NCBI RefSeq assembly: GCF_947251645.1
Contig: NZ_OX366364.1
Location: forward strand, 620,001 to 684,000
Direction of reading: 5' to 3'
Origin: Wolbachia endosymbiont (group A) of Bibio marci
GTDB lineage: Bacteria > Pseudomonadota > Alphaproteobacteria > Rickettsiales > Anaplasmataceae
Length of the DNA stretch: 64,000 bases
How positions within the stretch are numbered: the first letter of the stretch is position 1; each line of letters starts with the position of its first letter. The notes beneath the pieces were generated by a model. It worked only from the letters and a program-made list of their open reading frames with translations, searched no databases and was not told the origin of the DNA. The translations under genes and the position numbers were made by a program. This document shows, piece after piece, positions 16,791 through 25,921 of this stretch.

Positions 16791-18205
16791 TGCTGAAAAA
16801 TTTCAAACAACTATTTAGTAAGCCAAAAATCAAAAGTTCTGCTTGGGATGCGTCAGGCTCAGGAAGAAGAGTGATGTATTGGCAAGGAGAAACAGGAAGC
16901 ATAAATAATTTACTTTCTCAGAGCCTTGGGCACTTACGTAGCCGCTCTCGGGATGTGGTAAGAAAAAATCCATATGCAGCAAATATCATTGATACAATAG
17001 TAAGTAACTCTATTGGAACAGGAATAAAACCACAATCAAAAGCAAGAGATGGAGAATTTCGAAAGAAAGTGCAAGAATTATGGCTAAAATGGACAGATGA
17101 AGCAGATAGCTGTGGAATAAGTGATTTTTATGGATTACAAGCTCTAGTATGCAGAAGTATGATAGAGGGAGGAGAATGTTTTGTACGTTTAAGAACGAGA
17201 AAGCTGGAAGATAGATTTTCTGTGCCATTACAACTGCAAGTACTTGAGTCTGAACATTTAGATAATAAAACAAATCAAACTTTAGGAAATGGTAATGTAA
17301 TAAGAAACGGGATTGAGTTTAACAAGCTTGGGCAAAGAGAAGCATATTACCTATTTAAAGAACACCCTGGTGAAGGCTCGTTTGGTGAATCAGTGAGAGT
17401 GCCAGCAAATGATGTTTTACATATTTATAGACCATTAAGACCTGGGCAAATCAGAGGGGAGCCTTGGCTTTCTAATATACTGCTGAAGCTTTATGAGCTT
17501 GATCAATATGATGATGCAGAGCTGGTGAGAAAGAAAACTGCAGCAATGTTTGCTGGATTTATTACGAGACTCGATCCAGAAGCAAATATCATGGGAGAAG
17601 GTGAAGCAAGTGAGCAAGGAGTAGCACTATCTGGCCTGGAACCTGGAACAATGCAGCTTTTAGACCCAGGAGAGGACATAAAATTTTCAGAGCCATCAGA
17701 TGTTGGAGGAAGTTATGAAGCATTCATGAGACAGCAACTGAGGGCAATAGCAATAGGTACAGGAATAACATATGAGCAGCTAACAGGAGATTTAACAGGT
17801 GTTAATTATTCATCCATTCGAGCAGGGCTGATAGAGTTTCGCAGAAGGTGTGCAATGTTACAGCATAACGTGATAGTGTTCCAGTTTTGTAGACCTATTT
17901 AGAATAGATGGCTAGAATTAGCAGTGCTTTGTGGAGAACTGAGTATAGATGAAAAAGTAGTAAAAGCAGCGAAAGAAGAAGTAAAATGGATACCACAGGG
18001 ATTTGATTGGGTGGATCCACTGAAAGATCAGCAAGCACAACAAATGGCAGTAAGAAATGGATTTAAGAGTCGATCGGAAGTAGTATCAGAAATGGGTTAC
18101 GATGTTGAAGAAATTGACCAAGAAATAGCAGAAGATCAAAGACGTGCAAGCGAACTGGGCTTAAGTTTTGATTCTGAGGTTACTGCAAATCAAGAGGTGA
18201 TATGA
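16787..18205 (+). pseudogene. Lambda-type portal protein split by an in-frame amber codon
   Basis: The frame from ATG 16787 encodes a portal: IDTIVSNSIGTGIKPQSKAR, HIYRPLRPGQIRGEPW and a C-terminal LTGVNYSSIRAGLIEFRRR. TAG at 17900-17902 interrupts after FCRPI, and the same frame continues as NRWLELAVLCGELS to TGA at 18205. Tryptophan (TGG) is the natural residue, so TGG to TAG is the simple cause. The upstream product would have 371 residues, and the remainder about 100. Portal is essential for packaging, so this prophage copy should not make particles unless the codon is read through or another WO copy helps. ATGA overlap with the lysozyme fixes the start. Confidence 0.8.
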
Positions 18206-19248
18206 AACAACAATGGCTAAACAGATGTGTAATGGTAGAACCAAGGAGTTTTGAGTTACTGTCACTACAAACAGGAAAGCAGCCTATCTTTAAAAATATA
18301 AAACATGCAGTAAGAAATAGTGAAAGAGGAATAATACCGATACATGGCATTTTAACTAAAAAACCTGGTGCATTTGATGAAATGCTCGGAATGACATCAT
18401 ATGAGCAAATAGAAGAACAAATTACACAAGCATTAGCAGATAGTAGCATAGAGACAATTATACTGGAAATAGATAGCCCCGGAGGAGAGGTAAACGGTAT
18501 ATTTGACCTAGCTGACTTTATTTATGAATCAAGAGCAAAAAAGAGGATAATAGCGATAGCAAATGATGATGCGTATTCTGCTGCGTACGCTATAGCCTCT
18601 AGCGCTGAAAAGGTATTTGTGAGCAGAACCTCAGGAGTAGGAAGCATAGGGGTAATTGCAAGTCATATAGATCAAAGTGGATTTAATGAAAAATGTGGAA
18701 TAAAATATACCACAGTATTTGCAGGAAGTAGAAAAAATGATTTAAATCCACATGAGCCAATGACGTCTGAAAGTATGGAAAGCTTACAAAAAGAAGTAGA
18801 CCGACTATATGAAATGTTTGTGCAGCTAATAGCGAGGAACAGAGGTCTTTCAATTGAAAAGATTCGATCAACGGAGGCAGGGCTATATTTTGGCGAGAGA
18901 GCAATAGAAATAGGTCTTGCAGATGGAATTACAATTCTTTCATCTATTAATAAAAACAGGAGTATTACTATGAATGAACAAACTACAACTGACCTAGAAA
19001 CTGATAATTTAACTAAGTATCGTACTGAAGTTCTTGAATTAATACGTTTATGTAACTTATCACGAATGCCAGAGAAAATAGAAGAATTTATAGAGCAAGG
19101 CGTAAGTATTGAGCAAGCCAGGGAAGTTTTAATGGAATTACTTGCAGAGAGAACGAAAAAGACAGAGATACTGAGTGCAATACCGCAGAATTCAGGAGAA
19201 GAGTTGATGATGGAGGTAGCAAGGACTAGAGCGCAATCAAGTATTTAA
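18202..19248 (+). CDS. Prohead protease, S49/SppA-like (348 aa)
   Basis: S49-family capsid maturation protease. The acyl-enzyme strand IDSPGGEVNG (90-99), catalytic Ser126 in DAYSAAYAIAS, and the general base Lys178 in GSRKND are all present. Residues 257-348 are a helical, charged extension like the scaffold part of lambda gpC. An internal ATG begins that part (see 18970). The gene starts with ATGA overlap behind the portal. It would process the prohead during assembly. Confidence 0.85.
   Translation: MKQQWLNRCVMVEPRSFELLSLQTGKQPIFKNIKHAVRNSERGIIPIHGILTKKPGAFDEMLGMTSYEQIEEQITQALADSSIETIILEIDSPGGEVNGIFDLADFIYESRAKKRIIAIANDDAYSAAYAIASSAEKVFVSRTSGVGSIGVIASHIDQSGFNEKCGIKYTTVFAGSRKNDLNPHEPMTSESMESLQKEVDRLYEMFVQLIARNRGLSIEKIRSTEAGLYFGERAIEIGLADGITILSSINKNRSITMNEQTTTDLETDNLTKYRTEVLELIRLCNLSRMPEKIEEFIEQGVSIEQAREVLMELLAERTKKTEILSAIPQNSGEELMMEVARTRAQSSI
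18970..19248 (+). CDS. Possible nested scaffold protein within the protease gene (92 aa)
   Basis: In the protease frame, GGAG lies seven bases before ATG 18970, giving a 92-residue helical product beginning MNEQTTTDLETDNLTKYRTE. In lambda, scaffold Nu3 is made from an internal start in gene C in the same place. By analogy this would be the scaffold. No separate scaffold gene is seen between protease and decoration genes. Confidence 0.5.
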   Translation: MNEQTTTDLETDNLTKYRTEVLELIRLCNLSRMPEKIEEFIEQGVSIEQAREVLMELLAERTKKTEILSAIPQNSGEELMMEVARTRAQSSI

Positions 19249-19259
19249 GTTTTTTTATA

Positions 19260-19292
19260 ACCGCCGCGTACAACAATTACAAACATGGCGGT
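19260..19292. repeat. Hairpin between protease and decoration genes
   Basis: ACCGCC at 19260 pairs with GGCGGT at 19287, with eight of ten positions paired when extended. There is no T-run after it in the plus direction, so it is not a normal terminator. It may mark RNA processing ahead of the highly expressed head genes. Confidence 0.4.
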
Positions 19293-19325
19293 AAAACTAA
19301 AGGGGAAAATAAATGAGGAAATTTT

Positions 19326-19694
19326 ATGAGTTGTATAATCGAACAAAATAATCTAGGTGACTTATTAAAGTATGAGGCATCAAGTCTATATTCAAGAGAC
19401 CAAATAACGGTAGCCAAGGGACAAAATCTTAAACTTGGTACAGTTGTTGGTAGTGATAAGGATAACATGATTAAGATAATAAATCCAACTGCAACAGATG
19501 GTACACAAACAGCAATAGGTGCGATAGTAAGTGATGTAAATGCGACAGAAAATGCCAAAGCAGTAATCATTACACGTATAGCAATGCTAGCAGATCATGC
19601 AATTGTGTGGCCAACAGGTATCACTGAAGAGCAAAAAGCTGCAGCAATAAAGCAACTTGAAGGACGAGGGATCATTGTCCGCAAGGGAGTGTAA
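19326..19694 (+). CDS. Head decoration protein, lambda gpD family (122 aa)
   Basis: The product fits the gpD/HDPD family of capsid-stabilising proteins: GQNLKLGTVVG, an alanine/threonine-rich centre (TAIGAIVSDVNATENAKAVI) and ITRIAMLADHAIVW, ending with a short helix and IIVRKGV. It directly precedes the capsid gene, the lambda order. A purine-rich stretch (GAGGAAATTTT) precedes the ATG. Trimers of such proteins bind the expanded shell. Confidence 0.85.
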   Translation: MSCIIEQNNLGDLLKYEASSLYSRDQITVAKGQNLKLGTVVGSDKDNMIKIINPTATDGTQTAIGAIVSDVNATENAKAVIITRIAMLADHAIVWPTGITEEQKAAAIKQLEGRGIIVRKGV

Positions 19695-19719
19695 CTTAAA
19701 TTAATAAGGGGGAAAAAGA

Positions 19720-20724
19720 ATGCAAAATCCATTTACGAATACAGCATTTAGCATGACGGCACTAACAAATGCGATGAATATATTGCCGATAAATTATGGA
19801 CGTGTTGAAAATTTAAATTTGTTTCCAAGTAGGTCAGTAAGATTTAGACATATTACGATAGAAGAACACAACGGAGTGTTAAGTTTACTACCAACGCAAG
19901 TACCCGGAGCACCAGCAACAGTAGGAAAAAGAGGAAAAAGAAAGATAAGAACATTTACGATTCCGCACATTCTGCATGATGATGTAGTGCTGCCAGAAGA
20001 AGTACAAGGAATAAGGGCATTTGGATCAGAGAGTGAACTTAAAGCGCTTGCAGATGTAATAACTGATCATTTGCAGCTAATGAGAAACAAACATGCAATA
20101 ACATTAGAGCATTTGCGAATGGGAACGCTCAAAGGAATAATTTTAGATGCTGATGGGTCAGAATTATTAAATCTGTACAACGAATTTGAAATAACACCAA
20201 AAGTAGTAAATTTTGCCCTTGGAACAGCAACAACTGACGTAAAACGTAAGTGTCTGGAAGTACTCCGGCACATAGAAGATAATCTAAGTGGTGAATATAT
20301 GACTGGAATTCATGCCTTGGTAAGCCCTGAGTTTTTTGATGCATTAACTTCTCATGCTAAAGTAAAAGAAGCATATGAAAGATGGCAAGAAGGAGCAGCA
20401 CTTCGAAATGATATGAGGTCAGGATTTACGTTCTGTGGCATAACATTTGAGGAATATAGAGGGCAAGCAACTGACCCTGAAGGAACCGTAAGAAGATTTA
20501 TTGAGAAAGATACAGGGCACTGTTTTCCAGTAGGAACAGCAAGCACATTTACAACATATTTTGCACCAGCAGATTTTAATGAAACAGTGAATACTCTTGG
20601 ACAGCCACTCTATGCAAAACAAGAGCCAAGAAGATTTGATAGAGGAACTGATTTACATACGCAGTCGAATCCATTGCCAATGTGCCATCGTCCGGGAGTT
20701 TTGGTAAAAATTAGTTCTAGTTGA
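19720..20724 (+). CDS. Major capsid protein, lambda gpE family (334 aa)
   Basis: Lambda gpE-type shell protein, close to the 341 residues of gpE. Features include MTALTNAMNILPINYGRVEN, the beta strand VRFRHITIEEHNGVLSLLP and YERWQEGAALRNDMRSGFTF in the C-terminal half. A strong GGGGG site precedes the ATG. It is intact, with no lesion visible. It follows protease and decoration genes and its stop overlaps the next ATG (TGATG). Confidence 0.9.
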   Translation: MQNPFTNTAFSMTALTNAMNILPINYGRVENLNLFPSRSVRFRHITIEEHNGVLSLLPTQVPGAPATVGKRGKRKIRTFTIPHILHDDVVLPEEVQGIRAFGSESELKALADVITDHLQLMRNKHAITLEHLRMGTLKGIILDADGSELLNLYNEFEITPKVVNFALGTATTDVKRKCLEVLRHIEDNLSGEYMTGIHALVSPEFFDALTSHAKVKEAYERWQEGAALRNDMRSGFTFCGITFEEYRGQATDPEGTVRRFIEKDTGHCFPVGTASTFTTYFAPADFNETVNTLGQPLYAKQEPRRFDRGTDLHTQSNPLPMCHRPGVLVKISSS

Positions 20725-21035
20725 TGAATATAGGAAAATTATTGGAAGATTGTTTTGAGCATTTAGGAGTGGAAGCCACATATTGTAATAAAAATAAGGA
20801 GGGCATTCGTAGAATAAAAGTGCTAATTAAACGTCCTGAGACTACGTACTCTCTAGGTGCAGATGGAGCATTAACTCAGCAAATTGCTTCTATAGAAATA
20901 CGTGATCAGGACGTTACTTCCTTTAGCATAGGTGATTATATCAAGATTGAAAAAAGGTTCTACAAGATTTTTGAACCACCGTTAAAAGATTCTTCGAGTG
21001 AAATATGGAAAATTGAGGCAATAGAAAGTGTTTGA
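20724..21035 (+). CDS. Head-tail connector-like protein (103 aa)
   Basis: A small protein after the capsid, in the place of lambda FII. It has GIRRIKVLIKRPETTYSLG, then IRDQDVTSFSIGDYIKIEKR, resembling gpFII-like beta proteins. The ATG at 20724 overlaps the capsid TGA, and the stop overlaps the next gene. The family call is from pattern and position and not from a definite motif. Confidence 0.6.
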   Translation: MNIGKLLEDCFEHLGVEATYCNKNKEGIRRIKVLIKRPETTYSLGADGALTQQIASIEIRDQDVTSFSIGDYIKIEKRFYKIFEPPLKDSSSEIWKIEAIESV

Positions 21036-21540
21036 TATTAAAATTAGTAACAATATTAATGAAATAGTCTACAATATTGACGAAAAAGAGCAGAAAGTAA
21101 AACTGGCAGCTATAAAAGCACTAAATAGAACAGCACTATGGTTAAAAGCGCAAGCAGCTAAGGAAATCAGTGAGGAAAAGAAGATAAAATTAAGTTTGAT
21201 AAGAAAGAGATTAAGAATTTTTAAAGCAAAAACAAGCAGATTAGAAGTGTTAATTAGAGCAAATCTCTACGACATTAGAGCATCGACAATTGGCAAAATA
21301 CAAAAAACAAGAAGAGGATCGAAAGTAGGAAAGCATGAGTTTATAGGAGGATTTGCAGCAGTTATGCCAAAAGGAAATAGCGGTATGTTTAAACGTGAAG
21401 GAAGAGCAGCATTGCCAATAAAGGAAGTTAAATTGTCACTCGAACCTGAGGCTTCAAGGATAATAGGGAATCTTGTTAATTATGAGGTTGAGGAAGTGTT
21501 TGAAAAGTTCTTTGAACGTGATATTACAAGAAATATATGA
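21028..21540 (+). CDS. Minor tail protein Z-like (170 aa, GTG start)
   Basis: Resembles lambda gpZ: a basic, helix-rich protein with LAAIKALNRTALWLKAQAAK and EVLIRANLYDIRASTIGKIQ, and a glycine-rich GGFAAVMPKGNSG. gpZ acts at the head-proximal end of the tail. GTG at 21028 overlaps the preceding stop, and the stop overlaps the next ATG (ATGA). Confidence 0.75.
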   Translation: MFDIKISNNINEIVYNIDEKEQKVKLAAIKALNRTALWLKAQAAKEISEEKKIKLSLIRKRLRIFKAKTSRLEVLIRANLYDIRASTIGKIQKTRRGSKVGKHEFIGGFAAVMPKGNSGMFKREGRAALPIKEVKLSLEPEASRIIGNLVNYEVEEVFEKFFERDITRNI

Positions 21541-22010
21541 ATTTTAAAGATTTGCATAACGCAATCTGCACTACGCTGAAGAAAGAAATACCAGCAATTC
21601 AAACTTGTGAAATTTATCCATCGATAAGGAAAGAATTATTAGCGCCAGCGTTATTTGTAGAGCTTGTGAGTTTAGAATCGGGAAAAGATCCAAGAACAGA
21701 AGAATTAGCACTGAAAGCAAGATTTGAAGCACGAATTGTGATTGATAGCACAATAGAAAATGCAGCTATTATTGTCAGAACATTAGCTGCTGAGGTGGCA
21801 AAAGTTGTAAACAAAAATACATGGAATATAAAAAATGTTTCACCAGGAGAATTTATCTCTGCAGAAATTGACGGATTTAGACCCGAATTAGATGCATATT
21901 TGGTGTGGATGGTTGATTGGAGTCATCAGCTTCATTTAGGTAAATCGATATGGACAGAAAATAAGATTAAGCCACATACGATTATAATAGAAGAAAATGT
22001 TAGAGAGTAA
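21537..22010 (+). CDS. Tail completion/terminator-like protein (157 aa)
   Basis: A protein of terminator size in the right position between gpZ and baseplate genes. DLHNAICTTLKKEIPAIQTC starts it, then LLAPALFVELVSLESGKDP, EARIVIDST and a C-terminal DAYLVWMVDWSHQLHL. This fits proteins that cap the tail tube, with an alpha-beta fold like gpU. No catalytic motif. The end overlaps the next gene by 14 bp. Confidence 0.6.
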   Translation: MNFKDLHNAICTTLKKEIPAIQTCEIYPSIRKELLAPALFVELVSLESGKDPRTEELALKARFEARIVIDSTIENAAIIVRTLAAEVAKVVNKNTWNIKNVSPGEFISAEIDGFRPELDAYLVWMVDWSHQLHLGKSIWTENKIKPHTIIIEENVRE

Positions 22011-22461
22011 TTTTGCTATTTCAGAGCTGCAAAGAAAGTTAGCAAACATTGTACGAATAGGAGTTGTAAAAGAAGTAGATTATGAGAAAGCAAAAGTAAG
22101 AGTGAAGATAGGAGAACTTTTAACAGATTTTCTTCCATGGATAACTTCTAGAGCAGGAGAGGAAAGAAGCTGGCTACCACCAAGCATAAATGAACAGGTA
22201 GTAATATTGTCACCATTGGGAGAGTTATCATTAGGAGTAGTACTAGCTGGAATATATCAACAGAAGTATGCTGCACCAGAGAATAAAAAAGAAATAAATA
22301 GTGTGAAGTTTCAGGATGGAACAAGATTGTTATATGATAAAGAGAAGCATCATTTAGAGATTGAAGTAGTAGACAAAATAACACTGAAAGCTGGGGAATC
22401 GAGCATAGAGATGACGAAGAGCGAAATAAAACTGAAAGCAGATAGAATAAACCTTAATTAA
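21997..22461 (+). CDS. Baseplate assembly protein V, P2 gpV-like spike (154 aa)
   Basis: Contains the OB-fold of gpV (IGVVKEVDYEKAKVRVKIGE, LLTDFLPWITSRAG, SINEQVVILSPLGELSLGVV) followed by repeated beta segments (KITLKAGESSIEMTKSEIKL) that form the spike helix. A PAAR tip protein follows immediately, and together they make the membrane-piercing needle. Length is close to P2 gpV but with a short spike. The start overlaps the preceding gene. Confidence 0.8.
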   Translation: MLESNFAISELQRKLANIVRIGVVKEVDYEKAKVRVKIGELLTDFLPWITSRAGEERSWLPPSINEQVVILSPLGELSLGVVLAGIYQQKYAAPENKKEINSVKFQDGTRLLYDKEKHHLEIEVVDKITLKAGESSIEMTKSEIKLKADRINLN

Positions 22462-22716
22462 ATGAATAAATCGGTTGTACGAGTAGGAGATTATTGTGTA
22501 GAAGTAACACCGCATTTTTGCATTAGTGGGAGTAACAATGTTTTTGTAAATGGTAAGCCAATGTGCAGACAAGGAGAAAGTTTTAGTGAAGGAGAAGTAA
22601 TGGTTCAAGGATCAAAAACAGTGTTTGCAAATGGGTTTGGAGCGGGAAGAGTAGGAGATATAGTTTCATGTGGGTTTAAAGTAATAAAAGGCAGTGAAAA
22701 CGTGTTTGCAGGCTAA
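22462..22716 (+). CDS. PAAR-motif spike tip protein (84 aa)
   Basis: PAAR-family cone protein: GSNNVFVNGKPMCRQGE, VMVQGSKTVFANGFGAGRVG and GSENVFAG, with H18/C20/C35/C59 as likely metal ligands. It sharpens the gpV spike tip. ATG follows the gpV stop directly. Family size is typical and no effector domain is fused. Confidence 0.8.
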   Translation: MNKSVVRVGDYCVEVTPHFCISGSNNVFVNGKPMCRQGESFSEGEVMVQGSKTVFANGFGAGRVGDIVSCGFKVIKGSENVFAG

Positions 22717-22718
22717 AA

Positions 22719-23054
22719 ATGAAAGGGATGGACTCCAAAACAGGAAAAGAATTAGAAGGAATAGAACATCTGAAACAATCAATAATTGATATACTGACCA
22801 CTCCTATTAACAGTAGAATAATGAGGAGAGATTATGGGTCAAGACTATTTGAATTAGTAGATAAGCCAATAAATAGAGATTTAACTTTGGAAATCTATTC
22901 AGCAGTAGCAGAAGCTCTACAAAGGTGGGAGGAAAGATTTAAGCTAGAAAAAGTAAAAATGACAGAGGTGAAAGAAGGAAAAGTAACGCTTGATCTAGAA
23001 GGATTATACTTACCAAGCGGGAAAAACATTCATTTTGATGAAATTGTAGTTTAA
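22719..23054 (+). CDS. Baseplate wedge protein, gp25/gpW(P2)-like (111 aa)
   Basis: Fits the gp25-like baseplate wedge family: GIEHLKQSIIDILTTPINSR, IMRRDYGSRLFELVDKPIN and ALQRWEERFKLEKV. The RRDYGS motif is typical. It sits between the PAAR and J genes, the P2 order (V, PAAR-like, W, J, I). Confidence 0.85.
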   Translation: MKGMDSKTGKELEGIEHLKQSIIDILTTPINSRIMRRDYGSRLFELVDKPINRDLTLEIYSAVAEALQRWEERFKLEKVKMTEVKEGKVTLDLEGLYLPSGKNIHFDEIVV

Positions 23055-23056
23055 AG

Positions 23057-23857
23057 ATGAAGCAGCTAAATATTGTAGAAAAGCTGAGTTATGAAGAAAT
23101 CTTTTCGAGAATGAAAGAAGAGTTAGTCCGTAGAGATGAAACCTTTTCAGGATTAGTAGAATCGGATCCAGCAATGAAGGTATTAGAAGTAGCAGCATGG
23201 AGAGAGTTGTTACTCAGACAAAGGATAAACGAAGCTGTAAAGGGTAATTTACTAAAATTTGCAACGGGAGAAGATCTTGATAATTTAGCTGAGTTTTATG
23301 GAGTGGAGAGGCAAAAAGAAGAAGATGATGAACGATTTAGAAAAAGAATTAAAGCAAAGATAGTAGGCTCAAGCACGTGTGGAAGCAAGGAGTATTATAG
23401 GTATCATGCACTGTCGGCAGATAGTAGAGTAAAAGATGCATTAGTAGAATCACCTATACCAGGAAAAGTACAAATTTCAATCTTATCAACACAATTATCC
23501 ACAACTGGCATATTGTCAGAAGAGCTACTAGAAATTGTAAAAAAGCAGGTTACTAGAGATGATATAAGGGTTTTAACAGATACAGTAACAGTAGTTGGTT
23601 GCAATATTACGGAAATAGATATTCACAGCAGAATGAGCATAAGTCCTGTGATATCGAAGGAGGAAATCAAGAAGCAGTTCATTAAGAAGTTTGAAGCAAA
23701 TAGAAGGCTGGGATGGAGTGTGACAAGATCATGGATAATAGCGAATCTATTTGTAGAGGGTGTAGAAAATGTGGAATTAATCGAGCCAAAAGAAGATGTT
23801 GTAGTGCTAGGAAATGAATGTGCAAATTTGCGAAATTTAAAGATTGAGTTGAATTAA
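23057..23857 (+). CDS. Baseplate protein J-like (266 aa)
   Basis: P2 gpJ family. Features: LRQRINEAVKGNLLKFATGE and DLDNLAEFYGVERQKEEDD near the N-terminus, ERFRKRIKAKIVGSSTCGSK and a C-terminal beta domain (ADSRVKDALVESPIPGKVQI). It connects wedges around the baseplate hub. ATG follows the wedge stop by two bases and its stop overlaps the next ATG by one base. Confidence 0.85.
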   Translation: MKQLNIVEKLSYEEIFSRMKEELVRRDETFSGLVESDPAMKVLEVAAWRELLLRQRINEAVKGNLLKFATGEDLDNLAEFYGVERQKEEDDERFRKRIKAKIVGSSTCGSKEYYRYHALSADSRVKDALVESPIPGKVQISILSTQLSTTGILSEELLEIVKKQVTRDDIRVLTDTVTVVGCNITEIDIHSRMSISPVISKEEIKKQFIKKFEANRRLGWSVTRSWIIANLFVEGVENVELIEPKEDVVVLGNECANLRNLKIELN

Positions 23858-25017
23858 TGTTACTGCCACCAAATGCAACAAAACAGGAAAAAGCGCTAGT
23901 AGATGCGATAGATTATAAAGTAGATCCAAGCTGTATCAGGGGATTTAAGTTTAGATTGGAAGAAGAAACATTGCCGTGGATAATAGAAGAATATGGTTTA
24001 GAAGAAATACTACGCTGGGTAAAAGATAAAAGAAGAGCCATAGTAGAAGGAGTAAAATTTCAAAGACTGCGAGGAACACCTAAATCACTTAAAATAGCAC
24101 TCAAGTGGGCAAATATAGAAGACATTACAATCATCGAAGAACCACCCGGTAAACACTTTTTTGAGTTGCAAGTAGGGATAAAAGAGGTACCAAATGACTT
24201 CTTCGTAGATGCAGTAGTAGAGCTGGCAAAACTATCACTGCCTGTAAGATCCAGATTGATGAGGATTTTTAACGATTATTATAATGCGCAGAGATTTATA
24301 TTGGATGAGAGTTTATTTGGAGATCTTCTTTCTGATTATTCAGGGGTAAAAATAGAAAAAGATGGACCAGTGTTATCATTTGGAAGAGTAAATTTTTTCA
24401 GGTCTAGTGGTCCAGTTATTAGGATTATAGAAAACTATCTACGCGATCATTATGAACGAGCTTTAAGCAATGATATATATCGCCTAGATGTAGCAATCCT
24501 TGGAGAAACCGAGCCTCACACAAAGAATTATAACGGTATTTATGAAAGAAATCATTTGTGGTACAACTTAAAAGCACTATATCCATTACCACAGAGTTTA
24601 TTACCATCGATTAAATTTGCAAAAGTGCAGATAGTATTATCAGACAGTTGGGATTTAGGAGACATAAATACGTGCTTTCCAGTTAGTAGCGTAGAAGAAA
24701 GAGGAAATAAATTTGTATTGGGAAGCGATAAACTTTCAGGGCAATATTGGAACTTAAAACACAAGCCAATTTTAGAAAGATTTAGCGTTACTCACAACTA
24801 TAAAGTAGAAAATTATACAGATCAGAAGGTCAGAAAATATGTTTTAGCAGAACACAACGTTTACTATAAAAATGATTTGGATTCAGAGCAAAAAGACTCA
24901 ATACACGAATTAGAAAAGCACATTTTAGTATTTTACCCGGGAGTACTGAAGTGGCATGAACATCGACATTTGCACAGAAGTTGGAAAGATAGTCGAATAA
25001 TATCTCTAATAAGTTAA
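23857..25017 (+). CDS. Tail protein I-like with a long C-terminal extension (386 aa)
   Basis: The first 190 residues match P2 gpI-like tail proteins (DYKVDPSCIRGFKFRLEEET, LPWIIEEYGLEEILRWV, FQRLRGTPKSLKIALKWANI). Residues beyond about 200 form an extension that the usual gpI of about 180 residues lacks; it includes IIENYLRDHYERALSNDIYR and many aromatic residues. The extension may dock fibres. Last gene of the tail set; the ankyrin genes follow after 170 bp. Confidence 0.7.
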   Translation: MLLPPNATKQEKALVDAIDYKVDPSCIRGFKFRLEEETLPWIIEEYGLEEILRWVKDKRRAIVEGVKFQRLRGTPKSLKIALKWANIEDITIIEEPPGKHFFELQVGIKEVPNDFFVDAVVELAKLSLPVRSRLMRIFNDYYNAQRFILDESLFGDLLSDYSGVKIEKDGPVLSFGRVNFFRSSGPVIRIIENYLRDHYERALSNDIYRLDVAILGETEPHTKNYNGIYERNHLWYNLKALYPLPQSLLPSIKFAKVQIVLSDSWDLGDINTCFPVSSVEERGNKFVLGSDKLSGQYWNLKHKPILERFSVTHNYKVENYTDQKVRKYVLAEHNVYYKNDLDSEQKDSIHELEKHILVFYPGVLKWHEHRHLHRSWKDSRIISLIS

Positions 25018-25185
25018 GTACTTATATTTAGATACTCATATATTATATTAACAATAGGTAAAAGTGTATGAAATAAAAAGAAAAAGACTTGCTTTCTCAT
25101 GCTAAAAAGGACATGACTTGAATAGCAGCAGGTAAATATAAGAAATTTGTCTGGTGCTAGAAAAGCTAATTTTGTGAGGTATGAA

Positions 25186-25896
25186 ATGAGTTTTAGCAAG
25201 AGTAAGTTTTTTAAAGAAGTATCAAGTAACGGATTTAAAGACATTAATAAAAGAAATGAAGAAGGAGAGACGATCTTGCATCAAGCAGTAGAAATCTCTG
25301 ATTACAAAACAGTGAGATTATTAATAAAAAAAGGAGCAGAGGTAAATGCAAGAGATAAAAATGGTTATACACCTCTACACTGTGCAGTATTCGCAAAGAG
25401 TTTAGAAAATGTAAAAGTGCTGCTAAGGTCGGGAGCAGAAGTAAATGCCACTCAATATGTCACTGGATGTACGCCACTCCACTCTGCGTGCAAGATGGGA
25501 GGAGCAGGAGTTGAAATAATAAAAGAGCTGGTAAAGGCTGGAGCTGAAGTTAATCAACTGAATAAGTACGGCGCAACGCCAATGTATTACATCTGGGAAA
25601 GTGAAAAGTATCGTCTATGTGATAGCAAAGAGAGTGAAAAGGCGAGTAAATTTTTGAGAGAAAAAGGAGGAATAACAAAAAGTAGAGAACTGACGTGCTA
25701 TGGAATAGAGGGGCTAGTGGGAGAAATAGCAGACATGTTGAATGGAAGCTACATGCCGGAGCTAAAAATAATAGAGATAGGAGAAATAAGGAAGAGAGAC
25801 AAATCGCTAATAAAGAAAGAATGTCAAAATTTAGCAAGCAAGATAATCAGCCAAGTGAATGCAATGATAGATGAGGTGGTAAAAAGAAAGGCTTAG
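25186..25896 (+). CDS. Ankyrin-repeat protein (236 aa)
   Basis: Four ankyrin repeats at residues about 15-140 (GETILHQAVEISDYKTVRLL, GYTPLHCAVFAKSLENV, CTPLHSACKMGGAGVEI, GATPMYY). The last 100 residues are helical and not repeat-like (IEGLVGEIADMLNGSY, LIKKECQNLASKIISQVNAM). The frame is open from 25147 with TTG; ATG 25186 with GAGG before it is preferred. No signal or membrane segment. It shares its repeats with the next gene. Such genes are commonly near WO tail genes, with an unproven role in the host. Confidence 0.8.
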   Translation: MSFSKSKFFKEVSSNGFKDINKRNEEGETILHQAVEISDYKTVRLLIKKGAEVNARDKNGYTPLHCAVFAKSLENVKVLLRSGAEVNATQYVTGCTPLHSACKMGGAGVEIIKELVKAGAEVNQLNKYGATPMYYIWESEKYRLCDSKESEKASKFLREKGGITKSRELTCYGIEGLVGEIADMLNGSYMPELKIIEIGEIRKRDKSLIKKECQNLASKIISQVNAMIDEVVKRKA

Positions 25897-25921
25897 GTTT
25901 AAAGAAAAGGTGGGGTAAGTT

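Noticed and set aside
19251..19292. Terminator after the protease gene
   Set aside because: The T-run precedes the hairpin and none follows it, so plus-strand termination is not supported.
24425..24764. Minus-strand frames under the tail gene
   Set aside because: They are shadows of the gpI-like gene in opposite frames.
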